Below are positions 33,311 to 41,415 of a stretch of 64,000 nt of DNA, piece by piece. The DNA comes from Chloroflexota bacterium. GTDB taxonomy: Bacteria; Chloroflexota; Anaerolineae; SpSt-313. The notes below the pieces were generated by a model. The model worked only from the letters and a program-made list of their open reading frames with translations. It was not told the DNA's origin and searched no databases. The first letter of the stretch is position 1. Every line of letters starts with the position of its first letter. Position numbers and translations under genes: made by a program. Location: positions 1-64,000 of the forward strand of contig JAKPJZ010000059.1 in NCBI GenBank assembly GCA_029553955.1, given 5' to 3'.

Positions 33311-35104
33311 ATGAGGAAGCTCATGGGCCTGTTGCTGGCCCTGGCGCTCCTGACCAGCTTCCTGGCGGGGTGCGGGCCACAGCCCACACCGGTCGTGGTC
33401 AAGGAGACGGTCGAGGTGCCGGTGGAGAAGATCGTCGAGAAGACTGTAGAGATACCGGCTTCAGAGCAGTTGATCACCGTCCATAACCCATCAGGCAACC
33501 CGCCGCCGATCGAGCTGGTGCCGATGGCGCCCCGCCTCGACACCCTCGATGGCAAGACGATCTACATCGTCGATGTCGGGTTCACCGACACGCACCAGTT
33601 ATTCACCGAGATGGCCTCGATCATGGGCGAAAAGTACCCCAAGACCAAGTTCGAGGTCAGGACCAAGGCCGGCACCTACTTCGACAATGACCCCGCATTG
33701 TGGGACGAGGTCAAAGCCAAGGGCGACGGCATGATCATGGGGGTCGGACATTGAAGCACCTGTGCGCCGGCGGTCGCCGGCCACAGTTGGACGGTCGAGA
33801 AGATGGGCGTCCCCACCGCCCCGATGACCACCATGAGATTCGCCGAGCTCGTCCACAACTATGCCTACAGTAAGGGCATGCCAAACGAGCGCTTCACCTT
33901 CGTGCCCCATCCGGTGACGGGCATGCCCGCCGCCACGTGCCGTGAGTACCTGCTGGGCAAGGATCCCATCTCGGGCAAGCCCGTCATCGACAGCGTCGTC
34001 GAAGCGCTGACAAAGCCGCTGAGCGACGACGACATGAAGACCGGGCAGATCGAGAGACCGGTCGAGAGATTCCTGCAGCCCGACACCGAGGAGAACCTGC
34101 ACCGCCTCTTCCTGGAGAACGGTCTGACCGATGGCCTGCCAATCGTGGTCCCCACCCAGGAGCGCGTTGAGGCGATGCTGGCCGCTACCAGCCACAAGCC
34201 CGACGAAATCGTGGGCAAGATGCAGGCCTCCTCGCCTCACCCAGCCTGGAGCTATACGGTTGAGCAGGTGGCGGTCAATGCCGTGATGGCAGGCTGCGAT
34301 CCGGAGTACTTCCCGGTGGTGCTCGCCATTGCCTCGACCGGCGTGCCCGCGCTGTTCACGTCGACGACCTCCTTCACCCGCGCAGTGGTCGTCAACGGGC
34401 CCATCGCCAAGGAGATCGGCATGAACTCCTCGACAGGCGCGATGGGACCTTTCAACCACGCCAATGCCACCATTGGAAGGGCCTGGACCCTGATGTCTAA
34501 GAACCTGGACGGCGGAGGCAAGATCGGCGAGACCTACATGGGCAGCCAGGGCAACAACCTGAACTACAACAACATCTGCTTCGCCGAGAAGGAAGAAGCG
34601 CTGCCCGAAGGTTGGAGCCCGTTCCATGTGCAGAAGGGGTTCAAGGCAGACGAGAGCGTGGTCAGCCTCTTCAACGGCTGGGGGCTCATCCGCCCCGATA
34701 CCAGCTTCTCCAAGGACCTTGCCCCTCAGATGCCGTACTGGCTGCAGTTCACTCCGTTCACAAGCGCGACCCTGTACCTGGACCCCGTCGTCGTGCGGCA
34801 GCTCGTGAGCGAGGGCTTTGATACCAAGGAAAAGCTCAGCCAGTACATCTTTGACAATTCCAAGCTCACCGCCAAATCGTTCTGGGGCGACTACTACCAC
34901 GTTCAGAACTTTATCCTGCCCAACGCCAAGAAGGGAACCGAGCCCTATGCGTCGTGGCTAAAGCTGGCCGACGACGAGTTGGTGCCCAGGTTCCGTGATC
35001 CCCAGCGCATCAACGTGTTGGTGGTCGGCGGCGAGATGAACCTGTTCTGGCAGGCCAGCGACCTGGGCTACATGGTAAGCGCCTCAATCGACAAGTGGAA
35101 ATAG
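33311..35104 (+). CDS. UGSC-family selenoprotein, lipid-anchored, two-domain (in-frame TGA = Sec148)
   Basis: A 597-residue protein if the TGA at 33752-33754 is read as selenocysteine. Residues 1-21 are a lipoprotein signal with lipobox LAGC (Cys21), then a Val/Glu-rich linker. The UGSC domain follows (about 70-245): RLDTLDGKTIYIVDVGFTDT, an alpha/beta half ending MIMGVGH, then U-S-T-C, then VEKMGVPTAP. The second domain (about 255-597) has DGLPIVVPTQERVEAML, VNAVMAGCDPEYFPVVLAI and VVVNGPIAKEIGMNSS; it recurs in the third selenoprotein (39274) but not the second. The frame is unbroken on both sides of the TGA, and a hairpin suited to SECIS follows it. AGGAGG precedes the ATG. It is probably an extracytoplasmic redox enzyme; the substrate is unknown. 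Confidence 0.88.
33752..33786 (+). promoter_or_regulatory. Sec codon TGA and SECIS-like hairpin, gene 1
   Basis: TGA at 33752-33754. The hairpin 33760-33786 pairs CTGTG with CACAG and GCCGGC with GCCGGC, with one bulged C and an apical loop GGTC at 33772-33775. The loop begins 17 bases after the TGA, inside the distance expected for bacterial SECIS elements. Confidence 0.75.
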
Positions 35105-35118
35105 CGGTCCCCCCCGAG

Positions 35119-35150
35119 CGGCAGGGGGAGAAATCCCCCTGCCGTCTCTT
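35119..35150 (+). terminator. Intrinsic terminator after selenoprotein 1
   Basis: CGGCAGGGGG, loop AGAAAT, CCCCCTGCCG, then TCTCTT. A ten-pair perfect stem. It would make the first gene partly a separate transcript from the lipoprotein genes that follow. Confidence 0.7.
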
Positions 35151-35230
35151 CGGCCGAAGAGCGGGAGTATCTCAGACCCCAGCGGCCGGATGAAGCACCT
35201 GTGCAGGCTACTGGATCAGGGGAGGTTTCA

Positions 35231-35902
35231 GTGAGAAGAAGAGTTGGTTGTATTCTGCTCGTTCTCGGGCTGGCTATAGCCGGCTGTGCGCAGGCCCCAA
35301 CAGTCGTGCCTACATCCGCGCCGACGACGATACCCACGCAGGTGCCGACTGCGGCGCCCACGGCGGCGCCAACAGCAGAACCCACATCAGCGCCGGCGCC
35401 CGTGGCGGACGGCCTTTCTCAGGCCGGCGCGGCACCTGCCGGCACCGTCGTGGCCGGCCTGATCGAATGCGGTGAGGGATATACCTCGCACGAACTGTAT
35501 GACGTCAAGATTACTCTCGAAGAAGTCCTTCGTGGTGATAAGGCATGGCGGAGTATCCAGGCCGCGAGCGCGTCGAGCCAGCCGGCAAGCGCCTGGACGG
35601 AATATGTCCTAGCGCGCATTCGCTTCGAATATGCGGCCAGAGGGGCGCCCGGCGACTGTCGATTTGCGGTGACTGGAGCCACACAGTTCGAGGCTCTCTC
35701 TGCCGATGGCAAGAGCTACCAGGCAGCAGCAGTCGCCCTGCCCGGTCCAGAGCTCAGTGGCGATGTCGGCTCTGGCGAGTCTCTCGAGGGCTGGGTAGCC
35801 TTTGCCGTAGCGCAGACAGACAGCAAGCCGTTGATGACCTTCAACGCCAACCCTGCAGGCGGCGTCACGCTTGGCGGAGGCATGTGGTTCCAGCTCTACT
35901 AG
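35231..35902 (+). CDS. Lipoprotein with DUF4352/telokin-like domain
   Basis: A 223-residue protein. A signal peptide with lipobox IAGC is followed by a Thr/Pro/Ala linker of about 45 residues and a beta-sandwich-like domain with YDVKITLEEVLRGDKAW, YVLARIRFEYAARGAPGDC, TGATQFEALSADGKSYQ and SLEGWVAFAVAQTDSKPLMTF. This is the pattern of DUF4352-type extracytoplasmic domains, thought to act in adhesion or partner binding. The start is GTG at 35231 with GGGGAGG; the frame runs ten codons further up without an RBS. It sits between the two exported selenoproteins, so a role at the cell surface with them is plausible but not shown. Confidence 0.72.
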   Translation: MRRRVGCILLVLGLAIAGCAQAPTVVPTSAPTTIPTQVPTAAPTAAPTAEPTSAPAPVADGLSQAGAAPAGTVVAGLIECGEGYTSHELYDVKITLEEVLRGDKAWRSIQAASASSQPASAWTEYVLARIRFEYAARGAPGDCRFAVTGATQFEALSADGKSYQAAAVALPGPELSGDVGSGESLEGWVAFAVAQTDSKPLMTFNANPAGGVTLGGGMWFQLY

Positions 35903-36135
35903 GTCGTGTTTGCAAACCCGTAGCATAGCCTCCTGTGGGCATCTTAAGCGACGAGACTGGCGCCATGAAGTGGCAAAACGGGCACAAGGCCCTAAGTGGG
36001 TGGACAGAATTCTGTTGACACGCGGCGCTGGGCGTGCAGCCTCTGCTGCAGCAAGCCAAAGCGGCATGGCAGTGGCTCGATGTCAACCTAATTGTGTCCA
36101 CCCACTTAGGCTACGACGGTCTGCAAACACGACCC
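35901..36135. repeat. Composite palindrome with nested MITE
   Basis: GGTCGTGTTTGCAAACCCGT at the left is mirrored by ACGGTCTGCAAACACGACC at the right (to about 36133). The left part carries GTAGCATAGCCTCCTGTGGG, a variant of the GTAGCCTAGCCCC core. The 118 bp MITE (35992-36109) is inserted inside. The outer arms match the single arm at 47980-48016. Confidence 0.65.
35992..36109. mobile_element. 118 bp MITE, copy 1
   Basis: Begins CTAAGTGGGTGGACA and ends TGTCCACCCACTTAG; the inverted similarity extends inward to a TTGACA on each side (about 30 bp imperfect). Identical over its full length to the copy at 45656-45773. It has no coding capacity and was therefore moved by a transposase elsewhere in the genome. 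Confidence 0.85.
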
Positions 36136-36241
36136 AGCGCCACTCGGCCTGGTGAAAGTCAAGCCCGCAAGCAAGCGAATGGATCGGCCTGTGCCGGCCC
36201 ATTCGCTCGCCCGGCGGGAGATGTGAGAGGAGGGCATCGTA

Positions 36242-36790
36242 GTGTCTATGCAGACTCGGGACATGCGGACCACCGCCTGTCTCTCTCTGCTCGTGGTTCA
36301 GTTGCTCGTGCTCATGACGGCGTGCGCGCCCGCTACATCGCCACAGGCCGCGCCGTCGCCTGCGAATTCTCCGGCCAATCCCACCAACGCGCCGGCTCCG
36401 GCGACGGCCACGCCGCCGCCAATGCCGACTCCGACACTGGCGATTGCCGCTCCCAAGAAGCCCGAGCAACTGCAGTCCATCAGTCCGGAGGGGCTCAAGG
36501 AACTGATTGAGGGCGGAGCCGACGTGATCGTGGTGGACAACCAGCCTGCCGAGGCCTACGCGGTGGGGCATATCAAGGGGGCGGTCAACTTCCCCTGGGC
36601 AGCGGAGATCCCGAGTCCGAAGGAACTGCCCAAGAACAAGCTGCTCATCCTCTACTGCGGCTGTGCCCATGAGGAGGATAGCACCGACGTCGCCATGCAG
36701 CTCGTGAAACGTGGCTACACCAAGCTCATGTTGCTCCAGGGTGGCTGGCCGAAGTGGGTGGAACTGGACTATCCGCAGGAGACGCAGTAG
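36242..36790 (+). CDS. Rhodanese-domain lipoprotein
   Basis: A 182-residue protein. A signal peptide (CLSLLVVQLLVLMTAC) ends in a lipobox Cys, followed by a Pro/Ala linker to about 70 and a rhodanese fold: ELIEGGADVIVVDNQPAEAYAVGHIKGAVNFPWA, the active-site loop LYCGCAHEEDS (catalytic Cys near 138) and YTKLMLLQGGWPKWVEL. Rhodaneses form a Cys persulfide and transfer sulfane sulfur or selenium. The position 12 bp before selenoprotein 2 suggests it acts with it outside the membrane, perhaps as thiol or persulfide partner. The start is GTG at 36242 with GAGGAGGG upstream; ATG at 36248 is possible. Confidence 0.87.
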   Translation: MSMQTRDMRTTACLSLLVVQLLVLMTACAPATSPQAAPSPANSPANPTNAPAPATATPPPMPTPTLAIAAPKKPEQLQSISPEGLKELIEGGADVIVVDNQPAEAYAVGHIKGAVNFPWAAEIPSPKELPKNKLLILYCGCAHEEDSTDVAMQLVKRGYTKLMLLQGGWPKWVELDYPQETQ

Positions 36791-36802
36791 GAGGTTGGGT
36801 CC

Positions 36803-37429
36803 GTGAAAAGGTTGCTGGCTACTCTGCTCGTGGCCTCAGTGTTGGTGGCTGCACTTGTGGCCTGCGCGCCGGCGGCCCCAAAGACGTCGGGCAACACTGC
36901 TCAAGTGGGCGCGGTCACCGTGCAGCCGCACCCGGCCACCCTCGACGGCAAGACCGTGGCGCTGCGCTGGAACGAAAAGCCCAACGGCGACAAGTTGCTG
37001 ACCCGCTTGGCCGAGTTGCTCGCCGAAAAGTACCAGGACGTCAAGATCATCAAGCTGTGGGAGCAGGCGCCCGAGACGGCGGCCATCTCCAAGAGCATGG
37101 AGGACAGCCAAAAGCTGGCGGCCACGATCGCGGCGCTCAAGCCCGATCTGGTCATCGCCTCGCAAGCCGATTGAGGGAGCTGCACCGGATGGCTGGTCGT
37201 TGACCAGCTCAATATCGAAAAGCAAGGCATCCCCACCGTGAGCATCGCCACCACGCCCTTCGAGGAGCCGTTCAAGAAGGCTGTGCAGGACCAGGGTGTG
37301 ACCGGGCTGGCGTTGGTGGTCGTGGCGCACCCCATCGCCGGGCACGACCAGGCAGGCATCGACAAAAAGGCCGAAGCGGCGTTTGCCGATATCGTCAAGG
37401 CCGCCACCGAGTGGCAGCCGGGCAAGTAG
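36803..37429 (+). CDS. UGSC-family selenoprotein, lipid-anchored, single-domain (in-frame TGA = Sec124)
   Basis: A 208-residue protein when the TGA at 37172-37174 is read as selenocysteine. The signal peptide has lipobox ALVAC. The UGSC domain runs ATLDGKTVALRWNEKPNGDKL ... LKPDLVIASQAD, then U-G-S-C-T-G, then VVDQLNIEKQGIPTVSIATTPF and VVVAHPIAG near the end. It carries the literal UGSC motif that names the family. The frame is open across the TGA, which is the only stop before the TAG. It starts with GTG after AGGAGG. It sits 12 bp after the rhodanese lipoprotein and 12 bp before the MauE-like gene: a tight operon. Confidence 0.9.
37172..37210 (+). promoter_or_regulatory. Sec codon TGA and SECIS-like hairpin, gene 2
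   Basis: TGA at 37172-37174. GAGCTG (37177-37182) pairs with CAGCTC (37205-37210); inside, ACC pairs with GGT around the loop GGATGGCT (37187-37194). The stem starts two bases after the TGA. The loop distance (12 bases) is shorter than in genes 1 and 3. Confidence 0.6.
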
Positions 37430-37441
37430 GGGAGGCAGAGC

Positions 37442-37978
37442 ATGTTCAAGGCGTTGACGGCCGCGCCGGCGAAGCGTGGCGGACTGTGGGCCGTGGTCGA
37501 TAACCCCTATGTGATCATCGTCTGCCGCCTGGTCCTGGCCGGGATCTTTTTGCTCTCCTCGTACGGCAAGCTGGTGGATATCGAGCGCTACTCGGTCGAT
37601 GCGGTGTACAACTTTGGCATCCTGCCGGTGGCGCCGGTGAACGTGGCGCGCTTCTTTGGGCTGATCATGCCCTTCATCGAGCTCTTGTGCGGGTTGGGGC
37701 TGCTGGGCGGCGTGCTCACCCGCATCTCGGCCCTGGGTGCGAGCCTGATGAGCGTGGCCTTCTTTGTCGCCAAGGCGGTCGTGCTGAGCCAGGGACGCAG
37801 CATCGAATGCGGCTGCTTCGGCGCCGTGGTCGATACGCTGGCCTCGGTGACGATTTACATGGACGTTCCCATGTTCATCTTTGGGCTGCTGGTGATGCTC
37901 TCCAACGCGCGGCACTGGCTGGCCATCGGCGCCTTCCTGCCGCAGGCGTGGAAAGACAAGCTGAGCCTGGTCTGGTAG
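37442..37978 (+). CDS. MauE/DoxX-like membrane protein
   Basis: A 178-residue protein with four membrane segments: YVIIVCRLVLAGIFLLSSYGK, FFGLIMPFIELLCGLGLLGG, ALGASLMSVAFFVAKAVVL and MFIFGLLVMLSN. Between the third and fourth is the ECGCFG motif of MauE-type proteins. MauE in methylamine utilisation, and DoxX/DoxD relatives, support disulfide or quinone-linked redox maturation across the membrane. Placed directly after an exported selenoprotein, it is the best candidate for supplying electrons to it from the membrane; this is inference. GGGGAGG precedes the ATG. Confidence 0.82.
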   Translation: MFKALTAAPAKRGGLWAVVDNPYVIIVCRLVLAGIFLLSSYGKLVDIERYSVDAVYNFGILPVAPVNVARFFGLIMPFIELLCGLGLLGGVLTRISALGASLMSVAFFVAKAVVLSQGRSIECGCFGAVVDTLASVTIYMDVPMFIFGLLVMLSNARHWLAIGAFLPQAWKDKLSLVW

Positions 37979-38094
37979 CGGTTCAGTGGGTCAGGTGGCG
38001 AGCTCGCCACGGCCAGGCGCGGCGGGGGTGTGTCACAGGTTGATCGGTGACCGGGTTGCGGGTTCTGCACGAGGCCGGTACGGGCCCCTCTTGG

Positions 38095-38166
38095 GGGTTT
38101 TGATGGGCTGTCGAGGTCCGGCTGCCCCCGCGGGGGCAGCCGGACCTCGACAGCCCATCAAAACCC
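38095..38166. repeat. 72 nt perfect palindrome
   Basis: Arms of 36 bp with no spacer, centred between 38130 and 38131 (CCCCCG/CGGGGG). The left arm begins GGGTTTTGATGGGCTGTCGA. It lies 117 bp after the MauE-like gene and could end that transcript by structure, although no T-run follows. Confidence 0.92.
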
Positions 38167-38311
38167 GGTCCCGGTTAGCGCCGGGTGCAGCGGAGCAGGC
38201 GGCCGGCCTTCACCGGGATTGCCGGCGCTCTTGCGGCATACCCCGCACCCTTGGAGGAGGAGCAAGAATGTGCTATAGTCCTCATGGGAGCAGCCTCATA
38301 GGAGGTGCGTG

Positions 38312-39064
38312 ATGGCCCGCCGGGGCACTGACTCAGTCGCGCCGGATGCCATGCCGCGGCCGGCTCCCCGCCGGGCTAGTGAGACTGTGCCGGCGTGCTC
38401 TGGGTGTCTCATCCACGAAGGGGACATGCCGGTGTCCAAGATTCGCGTGCTCTTGGCCGACGATCACGCCATCCTCAGCGCAGGGTTGCGTGCCTTTCTC
38501 AGTGATTACGACGATGTGGAGGTGGTGGGCGACGCCCGCGATGGCGCCGAGGTCGTCGCCCGCGCCGCCGAGCTCCGGCCCGATGTCGTCCTGATGGATA
38601 TCGCCATGCCGGGGATGAACGGCATCGAAGCGACCCGCATCATCCGCGAACGTTACCCCCAGACCCGCGTCCTCGTCCTCACGCAGCACGAAGAGCGCTG
38701 GTACGTCCTGGCGTTGTTGCGCGCCGGCGCCTCGGGCTATATCCTCAAGCGCGCCCTGGGCTCGGACCTGATGGCTGCCCTGCGCATCGTGGCGGGCGGC
38801 GGGGTGTTCCTGCACCCCGAGGCGTCGCGCACGCTGCTCGAAGAGATACAGCAGCCCACCGAGCCCCTGACCCCGCGCGAGATCGAAATCTTGCAGCACA
38901 TCGTCGATGGCAAGACCAGCCCCCAAATCGCCGAATGCCTCTCGCTGAGCGTCAAGACGGTAGAGTGGCACCGCGGCAACCTGATGAGCAAGCTGCACGT
39001 GCACAATACCGCCGAGCTGGTGCGCTCTGCGCTGCAGCTTGGGCTCGTGGCCGGCAAGGAGTAG
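38312..39064 (+). CDS. NarL/LuxR-family response regulator
   Basis: A 250-residue protein. The receiver domain (KIRVLLADDHAILSAGL; phospho-Asp in VVLMDIAMPGMNG) is followed by a LuxR-type HTH (LTPREIEILQHIVDGKTSPQIAECLSLSVKTVEWHRGNLMSKL). It is the expected partner of the HisKA_3 sensor at 30592 and probably controls the selenoprotein cluster between them, although no binding site can be shown. The start is ambiguous: ATG 38312 (GTG 38309) has a strong AGGAGGT but gives a 38-residue N-terminal extension; ATG 38426 gives the normal receiver start with a weaker AAGGGG. Confidence 0.88.
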   Translation: MARRGTDSVAPDAMPRPAPRRASETVPACSGCLIHEGDMPVSKIRVLLADDHAILSAGLRAFLSDYDDVEVVGDARDGAEVVARAAELRPDVVLMDIAMPGMNGIEATRIIRERYPQTRVLVLTQHEERWYVLALLRAGASGYILKRALGSDLMAALRIVAGGGVFLHPEASRTLLEEIQQPTEPLTPREIEILQHIVDGKTSPQIAECLSLSVKTVEWHRGNLMSKLHVHNTAELVRSALQLGLVAGKE

Positions 39065-39185
39065 CGGCACTTCGCAGCTCAGTGTCAGCTAGCAGGCTGC
39101 CGGGGAACCATCCCGCTGGCCGCAGCATCACGGTAGCAGCCGGCGAGGCCAGCCAACCCACAAACACCCCTCAAATGCTCGCAAT

Positions 39186-39214
39186 TTCACGATTCCACAA
39201 CATGATGGTACGAT
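39186..39214 (+). promoter_or_regulatory. Possible promoter of selenoprotein 3
   Basis: TTCACG, 17 bp, TACGAT. A moderate match. The ATG lies 60 bases downstream, with AAAGGAG as RBS. Confidence 0.4.
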
Positions 39215-39273
39215 AGGGTCGACAGGTCACGCCCCTTATTGCCCAGAGGGCGTCGGAGAAAGGAGAAAACGGC

Positions 39274-41010
39274 ATGAGCACGGCGGTCGGCCCTGCGGAG
39301 GCTGGGCCGGTGACATTGGAGGTGTTCAACCCCGTTGGCGCGACTGAGGTAGGGACGATACCGGCGCCCCGGCTTGACACCCTGAACGGCAAGAGAATCG
39401 GACTCATGTGGCAGGGGCACTATAGGGGCGACGAGACCTTCCCCTATCTTCAGGAGCTATTGCAGAAACGATTCCCCGGGGCCACCATCGTGCCCTATCA
39501 GCAGGTCATCGAGCCCACGCAGGCGGCCATTATCGCCGGCGCCGGCAAGGCGGCAAAAGCGCAGGGGCTGGATGCAGTCATTCTCGGCAATGGCGGTTGA
39601 GGGGGTTGCACAACCGCGCTTGTTCGCGGCATGGTTCTGATCGAGAAAGAAGGCATCCCAGCGGTCTGCATTGTCGGCTCACTCTTGCAGCGCGTAGCAG
39701 CAAACGTCTATCGAGGCGCCAAATTCGCCGACCTCCCCTTGGCTGTGGTCCCTCAGGACGCGCTGACGCGCGCGATTGCGGATTACAGACCCGTCTTTGA
39801 GCAAAGCCTCGACAGCATCGTTTTCGGGCTCACCGCATGGCGGCCACAAAGCCAGGCAACAGGCATTTCCCCAGCGACGCCGGCAACGTTCGTCTATCAG
39901 GGGCAGGACTATGCCGACGCCATGCAACAGATGAATGAGGCGTTCCTGACGAACAGATGGGGCGATGGTTTGCCGCTCCTGCCGGCTACCAAGGAGCGGG
40001 TCAGGTGGCTCCTGACGGGCACCGACCGCGCGCCCGACGAGATGGTGGCCAAGGTCCCGCCGAGAGGCGGCATCGCCACGCCGGCAGCCATCGCCATCGT
40101 CGCGGCCATGGCAGGGTGCCGCCCCGAGTATATGCCCGTGCTGATCGCCATCGTCGAGGCGATGGCGGACCCCAGATTCCAACTGGCCGAGAGCTCGGGA
40201 ACGACCCACGCCTCTACCCCTACCGTCGTCATCAACGGGCCCATTGCCAAACAGATCGGCATCAACTCGAGCTATGGCATGTTGGGTCCGTCGGCAGAGT
40301 ATCCGGCCGGCGCCAGCATCGGCCGCGCGATCAGGCTGTTGCTGACCACCTTGGGGGGCGTGATCCCGGGGGTCACCTCGGTCTCGGTGATGGCACAGCC
40401 AGGCCGCTATACCGGGCTGGTTTTTGCTGAGGCTGAGGACCTCATGCCCGCGACCTGGGAGCCACTCAGCGTGGAGCGGGGGTTCGCCCGCGGGGCCAAC
40501 ACGGTCAGTGTGTTCACCGTTGGGGGCAGCATCAACATTGTCGGCCATCCTGATGACCACGTTGCCGGCACGATTCTGAGCCTGAGCAAGGTCATGGGCA
40601 TGCCCTACGAGAACTATTGGAACGCGGCTGACGAAGTGGGTTGGCTGATCGTCTCACCGTGGGCGGCGCGAACGTTCGCCGAGGCCGGCTGGACGAAGGA
40701 GAGACTGCGGCGATTCTTCTTCGAGCATGCAACGGCGCAGTATACGAAATCCGGGTTTCTGGAAGCCGGCCACAGGTACAGGGGCGAGTGGGCGGCCTGG
40801 TTTGAGGCGGCCGCCGCGGAGGCTGCGCTGCCGATAGCGCTTGACCCCGACAAGTTCACCATCGTTGTTGCCGGGGGAGATCATCCCCGGCACTCGGCGT
40901 GGTTGCCGGTGGGTGTGGGTGGGCAGGGCAAGGTGACCAGGGAGATACGGCTGCCGGCCAACTGGGATGAGGTGCTGAGGGCAGCACCGAAATTCTGGTC
41001 GGAGAGGTAG
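39274..41010 (+). CDS. UGSC-family selenoprotein, cytoplasmic, two-domain (in-frame TGA = Sec109)
   Basis: A 578-residue protein when the TGA at 39598-39600 is read as selenocysteine. It has no signal peptide. The UGSC domain has APRLDTLNGKRIGLMWQGHY, ending LDAVILGNGG, then U-G-G-C-T-T, then MVLIEKEGIPAVCIV. The C-terminal domain (about 215-578) parallels selenoprotein 1: GDGLPLLPATKERVRWLL, GTDRAPDEMVAKVPPRGG, VAAMAGCRPEYMPVLIAIV, VVINGPIAKQIGINSSYG, IGRAIRLLLTTLGG. AAAGGAG precedes the ATG. Compared with gene 1 it appears to be the intracellular counterpart. The reaction is unknown; the U-x-x-C motif implies thiol/selenol redox chemistry. Confidence 0.88.
39598..39636 (+). promoter_or_regulatory. 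Sec codon TGA and SECIS-like hairpin, gene 3
   Basis: TGA at 39598-39600. CCGCG (39614-39618) pairs with CGCGG (39625-39629) around the loop CTTGTT; AACC/GGTT (to 39636) may extend the pairing. The loop starts 18 bases after the TGA, as in gene 1. Confidence 0.65.
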
Positions 41011-41045
41011 AGCGCCGGTCCCTGCTAAGCTGTGTGTTATGATGC

Positions 41046-41391
41046 CTGACACACCGATTTCCCTGGCAGATGGTCAGCGTCGACTTTCTGACAAAAACTC
41101 GGCCCAGCTCGCGCCGCGGCTGACAGACGGTTTCTCCTGCTGCACGGTGGCCCCCCCTGCGGGCCAAGCCCTCGGGGCGCAGGCCTACCGTTCCCCCGTC
41201 GCGGGGGAATTGGGGCGCTCGACCGCGTCCTGTGTGGCCAAGAAACGGCAAGCGAGCGATCTAGTGCCGCGGAAGACAGCCTAATCCCCCCGCGACGGGG
41301 GAACGGTAGGGGGGGCCCAGCCGCGGCATGGGCAGGCCTCTGCCGGAGTCTTCGCCGATCGCCTGCCCGCCATGGAAATCGCTGTGTCAGG
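41046..41391. mobile_element. Non-autonomous element with CTGACACACCGATTTCC ends
   Basis: The left end CTGACACACCGATTTCCCTG and the right end CCATGGAAATCGCTGTGTCAG are imperfect inverted repeats about 346 bp apart. Internal blocks include AAAAACTCGGCCCAGCTCGC, shared with 2883-3066, and an inverted pair CCGTTCCCCCGTCGCGGGGG (41208-41227) / CCCCCGCGACGGGGGAACGG (41287-41306). It has no ORF of substance. It fills the space between selenoprotein 3 and the MFS gene. Confidence 0.55.
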
Positions 41392-41415
41392 TGTGATTTG
41401 CCACAAGGAGCCGCC

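Noticed and set aside
33755..33802. The TGA at 33752 as a simple nonsense mutation with restart at ATG 33803
   Set aside because: The 16 codons between are in frame and match the domain, there is no RBS before 33803, and two other homologues have TGA at the equivalent position.
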